Source: Saussurea involucrata
Lineage: Eukaryota; Streptophyta; Magnoliopsida; Asterales; Asteraceae
Direction of reading: 5' to 3'
Assembly (NCBI GenBank): GCA_033807775.1
Contig: CM066324.1
Location: forward strand, 134,159,501-134,223,500
Length of the DNA: 64,000 bases
Numbering within the stretch: position 1 is the stretch's first letter; every line of letters begins with the position of its first letter. The notes under the pieces are model-generated. The model had not been told where the DNA came from. It did not search any database and saw only the letters and a program-made list of their open reading frames with translations. The position numbers were made by a program, and so were the translations under genes. Positions 35,675-48,373 of the stretch are shown one piece after another.

Positions 35675-35811
35675 CAGAAATTGATTGAACAGATGAAGAC
35701 TGATTTGGGAGAAAAAGAGACGCTGATCGAGAAAGAAGAAGGTCAGCGAGGGTTGATAGATCTGTGTGTTTTAGAGAGAGAGAAGGAAGAGGTCCGGCGT
35801 GTACCGATTGT

Positions 35812-35820
35812 GTATATAAA
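35812..35820 (-). promoter_or_regulatory. Probable TATA box of PPI1
   Basis: The minus strand reads CTTTATATACAC. A start about 30 bp downstream (near 35,785) would begin a leader with CTTCCTTCTCTCTCTC, typical of plant 5' UTRs, ending at the donor at 35,674. No other TATA-like motif is as well placed. Confidence 0.5.
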
Positions 35821-35916
35821 GATGGGGGATTTTTAGGATTATAGTGAGAAGTAGTAAACTCCTTTTCGCCTAGTTTTTTCTTACTTTTTTGTAATTTTAT
35901 CCAAAATAAATATAAA

Positions 35917-36189
35917 AGGAAATTACGTTTTTAGTCCCTGTGGTTTGCTAAAAAATATGGATTTTGTCCCTGTGGTTTCAAAACTTCGGTATTCATCCTT
36001 ATGTTTGCAGTTCATTTCTATTTGCAATTTAAAAACCATAGGGATGAAAATATCAAAAATAAATAAATCATAATGACGAAAAAGGTGATAAATTATAAGT
36101 CACAGGGATGAAACTTGCAATTTAAAAACCATAAGAATGAAAATAAAAAAATTCAACAAAACACAAGGACTAAAAATGTAATTTACTCA
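35917..36189. mobile_element. MULE-like MITE upstream of PPI1
   Basis: The left end AAATTACGTTTTTAGTCCCT and right end AGGACTAAAAATGTAATTTA are inverted repeats, with GGTTT and AAACC words inside. It is a shortened relative of 627-1,879. It lies about 100 bp upstream of the proposed PPI1 TATA box. Confidence 0.7.
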
Positions 36190-37880
36190 GAATATAATTA
36201 TTACTATCACATTCAACAATTATGGTAATATACTAATTACTACATTTAAAATGCAAGTAAAAAATTTGACACTTTGAAATTAATTATTTGGAAGTTTATT
36301 TATGATAAATTTCAAAAGAAGTATTTGTGATGATAATAAAAAATTTGTTTTTTATATAAAAATGAATATGATATCATGAATTACAAATTATAATCATTGA
36401 ATAAATAATGTTTTAAGATTATTTATGGTAAATTCTTGAATTCTCAAAAAATTTATGTGATTGTAGTTTAAACTTTTGTCTTACAGACTTCGTTTGACAA
36501 ACTAGTTGATAAGAGCATCTCCCCTTTATAATGAAAAAACGAAGAAATTAGGGATTTTAGAGTCAATATTTTATTCCAACAGGTTTCTTAAAACTATTTT
36601 CAAAATGGAGAGAGTGTGAGAGATAAAGTTTTTTTTCCTAAATATGAAGAAAATCCGAAAAAAATAATTACCAAGTAAGAGCACCAATAAAAGCTTTTGA
36701 AAATAAATGTATGGAGAAATAAATAATATTTTAATAGATAAATGAAATATGTTAATATTATAATCAATATTGGGTTATCCAAAAAGAAGAATCTGTTGAA
36801 AATAAATGTAATTTTTTTTTACTTTTGATTCTCTATCTTGGAGAAATTTTGGAGAATTTGTTGGATATGCTCTAAGCTAGATATTACTCCCTTCGTCCCA
36901 AAACAAATATTCACGATTAAAAAAATAAGTGTTTTTTATAATTGTGTGATTATTACACTTTTTAATTAACAAAAAAACAATTGAATCCCTAATTGGCATG
37001 AGAGAATTTTTGTACACGTAACTAAAAGTACAATGAGAAATTGAACAGTTACTTTAGAAAGTGGACAATTATTTTTAAGACAAACTAATATAGTAATGTT
37101 GACATTTATTTTAAGATGAATAAAGTTACTAATAAGTTAGTTGATTACTGATAGCTGATAAAATAATTATGTATAACAAAAATTAGTTGATAAGCTAAAT
37201 GAAAAATATAAATTTACCAAAAAATACATCTTAAAAAAGTTAGTTAATTTTAGAATTTCATAACATATGTAATATAACATTGATAGCATAATAGATTAAT
37301 CAATATAATATATTAATTAACACAATATTTAGATTAATCTATATATAATATTATAGATTTTGTATTTGTACAAGCAAATACAAATATTTAAAATAAATAT
37401 GTTAAAATAGTAAACTAATTAAGTATTTTTTTTAAAAATATTTATCAAAATTTTATCATATGTGAAACAAAAGATATATAACTTTTAACTTTTATGTAAT
37501 TATCAAAAAATATTTTGAAAATTATATGTGTCCATTGACGATTAAATATATTGAACAATAATAAAAGGTAACAAACATAAAATAATTGATAAAATTAATA
37601 ATAATTAATATTAATGAACAATTTACAGTTGAAGTTAATTAATAATTTAAATTGAATGTTATTAATAAGTTATATTTAATTAAATATTAATAATAAATAT
37701 TTTTACTCATAGGTATAATTAGAATAAAATTATGTAAAAAAAACTCTTGAATCTTATTGAAACACTATTTAGATTGTAATCTACTTTTTGCACGTCAAAA
37801 TAATGTTTCCAGATAAACTCGTAAAACAAGTTATCTTATTTTACCAAGCATGCCAGCATGGTCATGATCTTAATATTTAC
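36190..37880. other. AT-rich intergenic sequence with a Stowaway-like MITE
   Basis: No gene. At about 36,888-37,130 a Stowaway-type element has CTCCCTTCGTCCCAAAACAA at one end and TTGACATTTATTTTAAGATG at the other. The remainder is strongly AT-rich, with stop codons in all frames. Confidence 0.5.
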
Positions 37881-37895
37881 AATGTAACAACAAAA

Positions 37896-38138
37896 TCAAA
37901 GAGCTTGTAGCCCAGTGGCCGGTAACATTTGGGGGGGGGGGGGGGGTAAGGGGTGAAAGCCTTACTACCTGTGTTCGAGTCCCGTGGTGACCAACTCTGA
38001 GATACCCGCTTGTGGGCCTGCCTGATATGTCCCTTAAGGGTTGGGCCGTGGAGCAGGGGGGATTAGTCTGGGCCGAAAACCTAGGATACCTTCTGAAAGT
38101 GCGCTGAGATAGCCTTTTGAAAGTTGTCTTTCAAAAAA
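37896..38138 (+). mobile_element. tRNA-derived SINE with 15-bp target duplication
   Basis: The head GAGCTTGTAGCCCAGTGGCC holds an A-box-like TAGCCCAGTGG, then a B-box-like TGTTCGAGTCCC, and the tail is an A-run. AATGTAACAACAAAA flanks it at 37,881-37,895 and again from 38,139. An uninterrupted run of 16 G (37,931-37,946) lies between the boxes. Confidence 0.9.
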
Positions 38139-38153
38139 AATGTAACAACAAAA

Positions 38154-39094
38154 ATTATATGTTATGAATGCAAATTATTGTTTTAAAAAGTACAACTTTA
38201 TTTCCTACATGATCATTCTACTTGTCTTCGGGCTAAACCCCGGCCTCTTACTATTTCCCTTGTTTTTAGGCCATAAACTAGAGATAATCAATCATAGTAT
38301 TTCATAATATAATTAAAACAAATTTATAATAATATAATATGTTGATTAATGCAACAAAAAAGTAGTAAATAAAAATTAAATTATATAACATTTTTATTAA
38401 AAGTATTTAAATTTTATTATTATCACATATATACTATAGAATTTGATTTTGTTAAAGAAAATTTAAAAAAAATCTACATTAACTTATGATTTTAAATAAT
38501 AATTACATAAGCCACATTTGACAAAAACTAACTGATAAACATATAAAATGACCAAAAAATATCTTAAAAATAATCAATACGACATTTCATAATATAATTA
38601 AAACAAAGACAAACATGTAAAATGGCCAAAAAAACATCTTAGAAAAATAATCAATTACAATATTTCATAATATAATTAAAACAAATTTATAGTAACATAT
38701 TATGTTAATTAATACAAACAAGATAACAAAGTAAAATTAAATAAAACGTAATATATCAATTAAACATCGTCTAAACTATAAAAATTAATTACATTCAAAG
38801 CCAGCTTATTTTTACCAACAATGTCCAAGTAGCTTATCAATAAGTTGTTTTATATCCATCCAATGTACTCAAAAAACAAGTTAGTTTGTTTTTATCAAAA
38901 GATACCAAAAAAATAAGTTAACTTATGACCGTTAGACATCGTCTAAACTATAAAAATTAATTACTTATTTGAACAGTTTACAATAACATAAATAACAATT
39001 TTATTGAAAAAACCCATTAAAATGTAAGGTAATTTGTCTTGATATTTTACTAATTTACATTGTACAATTAAAATTACACATTATGAATGTAATT
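38154..39094. other. AT-rich intergenic sequence
   Basis: No gene. Several near-identical blocks repeat TATTTCATAATATAATTAAA and CATCGTCTAAACTATAAAAA (38,300-38,960), suggesting a decayed repeat array. Confidence 0.45.
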
Positions 39095-39475
39095 GGGCGT
39101 TTGGTTCGTTTCAAGGAATGAGAATGAAAATGAAAATGAGAATGCAGAAGAATGAGAATAGGAATGAGTATTCCATTGATTTTTTTGGTTAAACCAATAT
39201 AATTAATAAAAAATGTTTTATATAATATTTTTAATACAAATATGTGACGTCCAACATGAAAATAAAAAAATATTTTTCATTCTACATCGAGAAGTGAAAG
39301 GATGCATGTGAAAAAATGACTGAACGGGAATAAAATTTCCATTCCTTCAAATTTGGTCAGGAATGAAAATTAATGGGTTTGGAGTAATGGTTACATTATA
39401 CTATATAAAACCAAACAACAGTTTTCATTATCATTCTCATTACTTACCTCTCAGTGCCCCCAACCAAACACCCCC
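39095..39475. mobile_element. MITE with GGGCGTTTGGTTCG ends
   Basis: GGGCGTTTGGTTCGTTTC at the left mirrors CAACCAAACACCCCC at the right. The interior has GGAATGAGAATGAAAATG and its inverse. Ends resemble those of the element at 51,921-52,996. No clear target duplication. Confidence 0.7.
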
Positions 39476-39692
39476 TAAATTATTGTTTTATTAAAATGGG
39501 AAAATAGAAGAGAAAGGCAAAAAAAGAGGTGGAGTAACTCGAAGAACACGTGTAATTTTGTGTGGATCCAGTCACCATCCTCTTCGATGATAACGAGACC
39601 CATCACTCGAATTTCCAAATATACCCTTGCTTCTTTTATTCACTTGTTTACACATATGCCCCTGCCTTGCTCATCGATAATACAAGTTTAAG
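39476..39692. other. Short unique-looking stretch
   Basis: A frame from 39,562 reads for about 45 codons before entering the hAT element at 39,701. No similarity is recognised and I do not call it a gene. A G-box-like AACACGTGTAA lies at about 39,546. Confidence 0.3.
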
Positions 39693-39700
39693 GTTTCAAC

Positions 39701-40413
39701 TAGGGGTGAACATGGTACGGTACCATGTTTTATTTTCATATACCGTGTACCAACTAATTATAATTGGTATATAAAATTTTATACCATGTACCAACCAATT
39801 ATACTTGGTACCAATATTTTTCGGTTGGTACATGTTGGTACGGTTTTGTACCAACATCGAAAATTTGAAGTACAAATTAATTAAATTGACATCTTTACAA
39901 ACTAGATCTAGATACACTAAAACCGTCAATCATTAATAGCATGTTGATATGTGTACCACTTATCCCTACATATACAAACATTCAAATAATCTTCATATAG
40001 CAAACATTACTAATACTCTACTACAAGCCGCAATTGAGAAGCAACAATGAGCCGTGGAGGTGCAGACGGGTTATTAAAAATTAAGGATAGACGAATGAAT
40101 TCAATCACGTTCTATATATCAATTCGTATTACAATTTAACAAAACGTAGAACAATATAGTTTAATAACATATAAATCAAAATATGTTGTATTATTGATTA
40201 AATTTTAATTAATAAATAATTAAAAAAATAAGTCGGTACGGTACGGTATTACCGTGGTACACGACTTTTAATACAATGTACCAACCAACTCTAGATAGTT
40301 GGTACGGTAATACCAACCAATTCGATTGGTACCAACTAAATTGGTACCAATTAAATTGGTACTGTTGGTACATGAATTGGTTGGTTTATCTTGGTACAAA
40401 ATTGACACCCCTA
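39701..40413. mobile_element. Non-autonomous hAT element with GGTACCAA words, copy 1
   Basis: The ends are TAGGGGTGAACATGGTACGG and ACAAAATTGACACCCCTA. Perfect 8-bp duplications GTTTCAAC lie at 39,693-39,700 and 40,414-40,421. Both ends are arrays of GGTACCAA/TTGGTACC-like words. No transposase. Confidence 0.95.
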
Positions 40414-40421
40414 GTTTCAAC

Positions 40422-41126
40422 ACCTTCTTTTTTCAATTTTTAATTTCATAAATAATCTATTTAATTATTATCACATAATCTATTCTATATTATAAAGCAT
40501 TTATGAAAAATTCTTAAAAACAATCCATGAAGCCTTATGTATTGCCATTTAATTCTGATTACTTAAAATCTCTTAAAAACAACTAACAAAGCTTTATGTA
40601 TCATTGTTAATGCTAATTACTTAATTAATCTTTATCTCTAACTCCTTCCTTTTAGTCTTTATCTCTAACTCCCTACAAATTCTCAAATGGTAAACCCCTA
40701 AAAAGAAGCATCATTCTTTAATCCTAATTAGTAACCTAATTAATCCTTATCTCTTAACCTCTTTCAAATCCTTAAATCATAAAACCCTCAAAAAGTGTCA
40801 TTCTTTGTACAAGTTTATAAAAATATATTATAATTTCATAAAAACTACACAAAACCGTTTTATAAAATCGACAATGATAACAAAATAAAACAATACATTA
40901 AAATCAAGATATATCGCGCTACACGCAAATATTCTTCTAGTGAATAATTAAAGAATGTTCGCTTGTTTATCAATAAAAAGTAAAAACAACTAAGAAAGTA
41001 TAACATTTCAATATTTATATTTTTTAATCTTACAATGAGAATGCAAAAAAGACATATTTGCCCTTGATGGTTGATATAGGGTAGGTGTAGGCAAATCCAT
41101 GAAGAGTAGCACCATGTGTAAATGAA
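40422..41126. other. AT-rich spacer between two hAT copies
   Basis: No gene. An internally repetitive part at about 40,540-40,800 repeats TTAATCTTTATCTCTAACTC and AACCCTCAAAAAG words. Confidence 0.4.
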
Positions 41127-41314
41127 CCACAAGGGTGGTGGCGTGTTGCAAGGACTTGGGGGATGTGGTGGAATATCCCATCCACCTCGGGTTTGAGTTC
41201 AGGCGTCAGCATTCTGTAGCCAGACTTAGTCTCAGACGACCGCTTTGTTTGTTTGTTTCCAAATTGCTAAGGATGTAGTCTAGGCAAAGCCTAGATGAAC
41301 TTTATCAAAAAAAA
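41127..41314 (+). mobile_element. Probable SINE
   Basis: The head CCACAAGGGTGGTGGCGTG matches the SINEs at 5.2 and 16.3 kb. A B-box-like GGGTTTGAGTTCAGG follows at about 41,189, and the 3' end TTTATCAAAAAAAA is A-rich. A target duplication could not be found. Confidence 0.7.
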
Positions 41315-41430
41315 CACTCATTATTCACCAACTACTATCGATTCATAAAATTTTCAAAACAACAATTCGCATTCCTATTTTGACCTTTACAAATTAAAAA
41401 AAAAATAGTTAACTTTTGTGTGGTGTAACA

Positions 41431-42160
41431 TAGGGGTGTCAATTTTGTACCGAGACAAACCAACCAATTTCCGTATCAACCGTACCAATTTAGTTGGTAC
41501 AAACCTAATTGGTTGGTATACCGTACCAACTATTTAAACTTGGTTGGTACGTGGTATTAGAAGTCGTGTACCACGGTAATACCGTACCGTACCGACTTAT
41601 TTTTTATTATTATTTGTGAATTAAAGTTTAATCAACAATACAACATATTTTGATTTCTAAAATTTTAAATCATCTTGTTTTACATTTTGTTAAATTGTAA
41701 TACAAATTGATATATAGAATTTGATTGAATTCATTCGCCTATTCTTAACAGCTTTGATAACTTGCTTACACCTCCACTCTTTGTGGTCTATTTTCGCTCC
41801 TTAATTGTTGCTTCCTTAATTGTCGCTTGTATTAGACTATTAGTGAATGTTTGTGTTATATGAAGATTATTTGAATGTTTGTATAGGTAATGATAAATTG
41901 TACAACGCATACCAACATGCTATTAATGTTCGACGTGTTTAGTGCATCTAGATCTAGTCGGTAAAGATGTCAATCCAACTAATTCATAATTCAATTTTTG
42001 AGGTGTTGGTACAAAACCGTACCAACATGTACCAACCGAAAAAAGTTGGTACCAAGTATAATTGGTTGGTACATGATATAAGATTTTGTGTACCAATTGT
42101 AATTGGTTGATACATGGTATATGAGAAAAAAAACATGGTACCGTACCATGTTCACCCCTA
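41431..42160. mobile_element. Non-autonomous hAT element with GGTACCAA words, copy 2 (inverted)
   Basis: The ends are TAGGGGTGTCAATTTTGTAC and CCATGTTCACCCCTA, the inverse of copy 1. Perfect 8-bp duplications GTGTAACA lie at 41,423-41,430 and 42,161-42,168. Copy 1 and copy 2 have different target duplications, so they inserted independently. Confidence 0.95.
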
Positions 42161-42223
42161 GTGTAACATATTACGTAAACCGTACCAAATATTGTTTATT
42201 TTGTCCACACTTAAATTCATATT

Positions 42224-44700
42224 TGTAACACCCTCGAATTTGGAACGAGCAACTAACTTTAATTTCAATAAAATAATCAAAAGTAGATAAAATCATTTCT
42301 ACAATTCATTCCTGAAAATACCTCAGAATTTAAACATTATAATATCCACAACTAAAACTTAAGACGGACGTTACTTAATACAACACAAGTTACTAGTCCC
42401 AAATAAATGCGGAAGATTCACTTAATCAAAATCATCTCTCGTGCACTCTACTAGCACTCGTCACTTCACAGTGTAGCTAAAGTTGTTGCACATGCCGACA
42501 AATAAAAAGGGTTAGGCTAACGCCTAGTGAGTTCAAGCATTTTATCATGACTATATAAATTCATAAATCGAGAGGAGTGTAGTTTTTAGTCATGATTTCA
42601 AAAGAATTTACTTTAAATGCAAATCACCCATTTTCGAACTCACACAATTCCCATGCTGAAATCTTTAATATAACATGATTTCCCAAAACAGACTCCTTTC
42701 CAAAATCAGCGTGAAAGGTGAAATAGCATTTAATACTCAAAGCGATTAAATTCATAAATATTCGCCATTATTCCAAAACATCCCAAAACATGGATGAAAC
42801 ATAATCCACAACTCATAGTCTCATATAACGTGGAAAGACAAATCTCATAAATATGATACGTCACCGAAAACATGGATAAACACACATACCCAAAACAGCA
42901 CCTTTCGGTGACGGGGGAGACTCGTATACATTGCACGTGACGGAACACTAAAGTGGGTCACCTACTATGCAATAAAAACACCCACGTGGATTACTCTCGC
43001 AACCTGAGCTCAATCACCCCAGATCTATTGCTCGCGAGACTAGGGATCCCCCAACTTCAACCACCCCAGGTTTATACATTGGGTCACCAAATCCACAACA
43101 GCACATTAGGGATTACACCTTACTGCCCATGAGACGATGCCCGACCATCCCAGTCCACGCCTTACTTATCATGGATCCCGATGCCTATCCCGTGCTAAGC
43201 ACATATATGAAATTACACCTTACTGCCCATGAGACGACGCCCGACCATCTAGGTCCACGCCTTACTTATCATGGAACCCGATGCCTATTCCGTGCTACAA
43301 AAGAAACTAACGTCTCGTAAACTGGGCTCAATCACTCCAGATCTATTGCCAAAATGAGCTCAATCACTCCAGATCTATTGCTCGCGAGACTAAGGGGAAA
43401 CTCATATACCTATGGATCCATGGCTAACAAGGTCTAAATATTACACGACCCCAAATGAATAAACAAATGCATTCAAAACATGCAATTCCCCAATAACATA
43501 AATCATGATCAAAACTCAACTTTGAGCTATCAAAACTTGACAAATGTCCCCAAATTTTGATAAAATCCAATACCGAGCCACAAGCTCAACTAACTCAAAA
43601 GATAGTTCATGAAAGTCATAAAATGACATTAAATAAAACAACACACACCGTTTGCCAGTAATTACTTCAAATCCATGAAAACCCGAAATAAAACTGTGGA
43701 TCGGAAAAACTCTCCTTTCCAAAGGACTTACACTTTTACATTTTCAAAATATCTCATGATGTATTATATGCATATTTCCAAAGTATCCACAAAATGCATT
43801 TTCATAACAAATAGACTCCATTTATCACATAAATCAACAACTCATTTTCATGTATGATTTATCCATCACATTTTCCAAAATTCCAAATGTAAGTGTTTTA
43901 CCATATTTACAACCATAAAAAATTCAAAGGTAAAAAACCCATCAAATAACTCAACATTGATAATTTTCATGTTAAACACGGAATTACTTGGAAAATAACA
44001 TTTTGGCATGTACAAAGTTTTCACAAAGTAACTTGAACTCACCTTGCTAGATTTAGGCTAAATCTAGATTTTTTCCAAACGTATGCTCGTTTGAAGCAAC
44101 TTGAATCCTCAAGCCAAATCTTCCAAAAACCTAGATCCATAAATTTGCAACCATCAATAACCCTATCTAACCACATACAACCATTCCCCAACATTTATCA
44201 TCCAAAATCCTGAATGCAACAAAACCCCAATCTTCATAAATAAAGAAGGAAAAGATTACCTCCACCAATCACTACTAAAATCCTCCAACAATACCATCAA
44301 AATAGAAAGAAGGTGAAATCAACCACAACCTGGCATTTGGGTAGAGAAATATTACCTTTATCACATGAATCTCCAACCAAAAGCTTCTAATCACCCACAA
44401 TAGCTTCAAGCTTCCATGTCTTCAACAATGGTGGGAAGTGGGTTTAATTTGGTGAAGAAACGAGGAAGAGGAGGAGAGGGGTTTGTGTTCTTGAGAGAAA
44501 ACGGCTTAGAGAGGGAGAGAAAGATAGAGTTAGGGTTTGAGAGTAAAAATGAGGAGGGAGGAAGAGAAAGGGCATAAAATATCCAAAGTATTCCATCAGA
44601 CAGGTCGCGGACGTCCGCATAGCACTTCGCGGACGTCCGGCATGTCCCTCGCGGACGTCCGTGGCCCAAACTTTGGTTCTCCAATTTTCGGGGTGTTACA
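42224..44700 (-). repeat. 3' LTR (left copy), 2,477 bp
   Basis: Pairs with 48,374-50,921 over its whole length with scattered substitutions and small indels. On the minus strand its first 120 bases hold three palindromic GCGGACGTCCG blocks (about 44,605-44,660). Confidence 0.95.
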
Positions 44701-47700
44701 ATCCTCCCAACCTTAAAGAGATTTCGTCCTCAAAATCTAGTTCTCACACACTTAATGGCCACCGTGCCCGACACAATCCAATTTCCCCCGGTTACAACCA
44801 GGTTCAAATTTATTTCCTACGGAATTGTCCCAACGGTTTCTTGATGTTACTCATAACATTTCCCCGTGTAGGCATAAAACACCAACATCCAATTGAAGGC
44901 TTAATTTGCTATAGTGGCTTTCGACCACTAGACATAAATTGTCTCCCAACCTTAAGTGATCCATACTTTCCCACCGACAGATTCGAACTTCCCAATCTAT
45001 CCACATTCACATGTTCTTAAAATTTCTCTCCAAACCAACCCAACGTTTATTCACTACTAACCATCAATCAAAACTTTCAGAATCCCCAAATGATCCCGCT
45101 ACTGAACTAGTATTTACTCTCAACGGATTCCATCAATTTTAACACAAACGGTCATCACCGACCCATCAACTACACCATCCCAAGGATGTGTCCAATTATC
45201 AATCATCAAATCGACAGCTTCTCTTACCACACAAGGAAAGTCATTTCCCTAAATCCTCTTATCACAAATGAGCATCTTAAGATTACTACAACCATTACCA
45301 TCATTCCTTTAAAATCGGACTACAGTCCCCCGATTACACTATCGATTCTCGACCTTGGGATCAAAATTGACACCTAGTCATACCACCAAACTTTGAATCA
45401 CAACAGACTCAACACCCGAGTTTCACTCGTCGAGCACCCTTACAAAATCAAGGTTATCAGTATGGCGCCTACAGGGTACTACATGTCCCTTATGTGAAAA
45501 TTGTCCAAGACCCGAAACAAGGTTGCCAACAAGTAAGATACCGCGAATCAAATTCTTTAGTTACAAAGGTGCATCATCCCCACAACCGATACCACTCGGC
45601 CTACAGTACTATCATGCGTGGAATACTCAACCTTCCACCGTCAAAGTGTTACACACACTTACTCTTAACTGGGTTACTTAACCTTTCCAAAGTTCCTATG
45701 AGTTCAAGGCTTCTCAAGCGAAATATTTAACAAATATGCCAATCGAAAAATTCATAAAACTTTTAACATAAAGGTTTTCATATCAATCTAATTGCACGCA
45801 TAAAATCCACTACTATCAATTCAGTAGTTGTGCAAACAACTTTTCTGAAAGAAACCGATACGGTCCTAGCATGGATTGATCTATGTTATGCACGTAAGGT
45901 AATTCCCTCATTAAATATTGTGCAACCCAAAGGTCTATACGTGCCTCAAAAGGGTTCGAATGTCACCCGATTCCAATATTTCCTTTTTCAACTCATGCAT
46001 AACATGATACAAAATTTAACACTAGGATACGCACCCGTCAGTTTATTTCACAATCGGTGAAACAATCCATAATGAACTTTGGTAAAAACATAAAATGATT
46101 TGCGTCAATTCCAGGTTTAAAGACAAACTCAATACGTTCTCATCATTCAAAGATGCTGACTAAAGCGCCAAGAGGAAATTTCAAATTTGCCATAAGCAGG
46201 CAAGCTTGTGACACTCTCTAGTAGGTTTTCTTGAAAGGAAATTACATGTATCAAATCATTCGTAACAAAATTTCAAAACGTGAAAATCTTAAAATCAACA
46301 TTCAAAATTTTCCACTTAGTCATATAGTGACATGAGAGTGAAACACTTTTGACAATACCCACACATTAATGTGTTTTCCCAAAACTTAGGAGAAAATAAG
46401 CGTTTGTAACTGTTTGGCACCAAAAGGGTTTAAATCGACTTCAATTTTGAATCCTACAAACAGTGCGTATTAATATTCCAAAAATTTAAGCAATCCTACG
46501 CATTCTAGGTTAGGATAAATAATTTTCCAAAATTCCCATCACGGAGCATTTACTCAAAAGTTTACACTTGTAACATAAAACGTCGAAATGACAATGCTTC
46601 AAATTTACTCATTAGGATACTTAGAATACCTGCTTTCTCCAAAACCAAAAAGGTTTACAATTTTCCCAAAATATCCATTAAGCCCAAAAATTGACCAAAG
46701 ATTAACGACTCACCCGTTCATTCTTTCAAAATGTTCTGTAGTGTAAATCATGCATTACAAACACAGCATTAAAACATAACTTGGTCCAACGACCCTTACT
46801 TATGTAATGAATTCATAAAACATTTTCATTCACGATACATTTATCAAAGCCTTCGAGGGTTAGTGACTACCAAATTATGCACACCCTTAGATCAATACCA
46901 TGCGTTTACGAGAAAGAGCAATAAAACAGTCAACTAGCCGGAAGCACATAAAGCAAATTGTTAAGAAATACAACCTGCATATTCTTTCATGCATTACCCA
47001 TGCCACGTATAAATCAATCTGTACAATTAGATAAATTGCAACAAAACGTGCTAACACAAATCTTTGAAAGAGAAACCACGCGACATCAAAGTTCCAAAAC
47101 GTTCCATTTGGTTGCCTTACGGCTCAAATAACACTCCTCAACAAACCCGAATGAGTCAAAATGCCCAATATAATCCAAAATCAACACACGCAATAACTAA
47201 GGTATGCACCTTGCAAAATTTGTACTCACACGACCCAACACGTCGTAAAATGAAACTTCGTAAAACTCCATGGGCTTAATTGCCTCACTCAACTAAATGG
47301 TGCCAAGCCTTTCGCTTCCAACAATCAAATTGCATAACGCAAAACCATGGCCAAAATGCCAAAACTCCCAAAATTCCCTTTTGTTGTAATACGATCTACA
47401 CAACTCTTTCGATAAAACCTTCATTAAATAAATTTTCCAATAAAACTCAACATAGACATAATGGAAGATAACCTTCCATCCAAACCTTAACATATGTGGA
47501 GGAGATCAAATGTTAAAGTCTTAAGCCGTAGTTACTTGCCCAATATCTTAAACATCATGAAAATATGGATATCACTGTATCCGTAAGTAACGTTGGTCAA
47601 CGACAAAACAAAGCAAGTCCCGACAGAGTTTGTAACTCCTCGCAATAAAACAACTTTCATGCACGTTCAAAACCATGATTTAAAATCTTGTGTGTGTGTG

Positions 47701-48358
47701 TTAACCATTTTTCTGAGATTTTGTAACTCAATCCACAAGAGGATTCGAAACACAAGAAATAACTGATACAATTTATTTCAAAATAAGCGATGTGCATGAA
47801 TTTAGTCGGCACTTAACGTCTCAACCCATGCTCCTCCAAATCTCTTTGATCACACTACCGTCATCCAGATGTTCAAACCTCTTAAGGTAAAGTTGGAAAT
47901 TACATCAATTAACCTTACGATTCTTCCTCAAATCAAAGTCGTTTCAATAAGTCCATGGTTCTAATCCAACCATCAAATTTTGACCAGAAACGGTCCATTT
48001 AAAGCAGTTATCATGCTTATTGTCACCCCAAGTGACTAATACTAAAATCGTCAATCTTTTCCAACAACGATTCGCTTAGAAACTTCTTTATTACCCCCAA
48101 CGGACTTCACACTAAAGTATTTCAAGTAAGCACATGTAACGAGTAGGTTCACCATAACATTGGCCAGGTGCAATTATGAACGTATCGTACATGCTTATCC
48201 TTGTTACCCTCAACGTGAATCTCGTTTCTAGCGACTCCATCAACCTTAAATATCCTATCTTAATGTGCCTAATAGTGCAATTTCACTTTCTCTCACTTAA
48301 AAGATCGCTAGTTTGAGTCTAGGTATTCAAAATCAACACCTAATTCTCTCAAACTTAT
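44701..48358 (-). other. Internal region of the LTR element
   Basis: Non-coding in practice: all frames are broken. A purine-rich AAGGTTGGGAGGAT on the minus strand directly before the left LTR is a plausible polypurine tract. The remaining sequence is AC-rich on the plus strand, with no capsid (gag), protease, reverse transcriptase or integrase motif that I could recognise. Confidence 0.7.
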
Positions 48359-48370
48359 GCTCTGATACCA
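48359..48370 (-). other. Primer-binding site (initiator Met tRNA)
   Basis: The minus strand reads TGGTATCAGAGC, the classic complement to the 3' end of plant initiator-Met tRNA, three bases from the LTR boundary at 48,374. Confidence 0.95.
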
Positions 48371-48373
48371 ACT

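Noticed and set aside
35636..35836. 66-codon plus-strand frame at the PPI1 leader
   Set aside because: It is antisense to the CT-rich PPI1 leader and promoter, and the translation is low-complexity.
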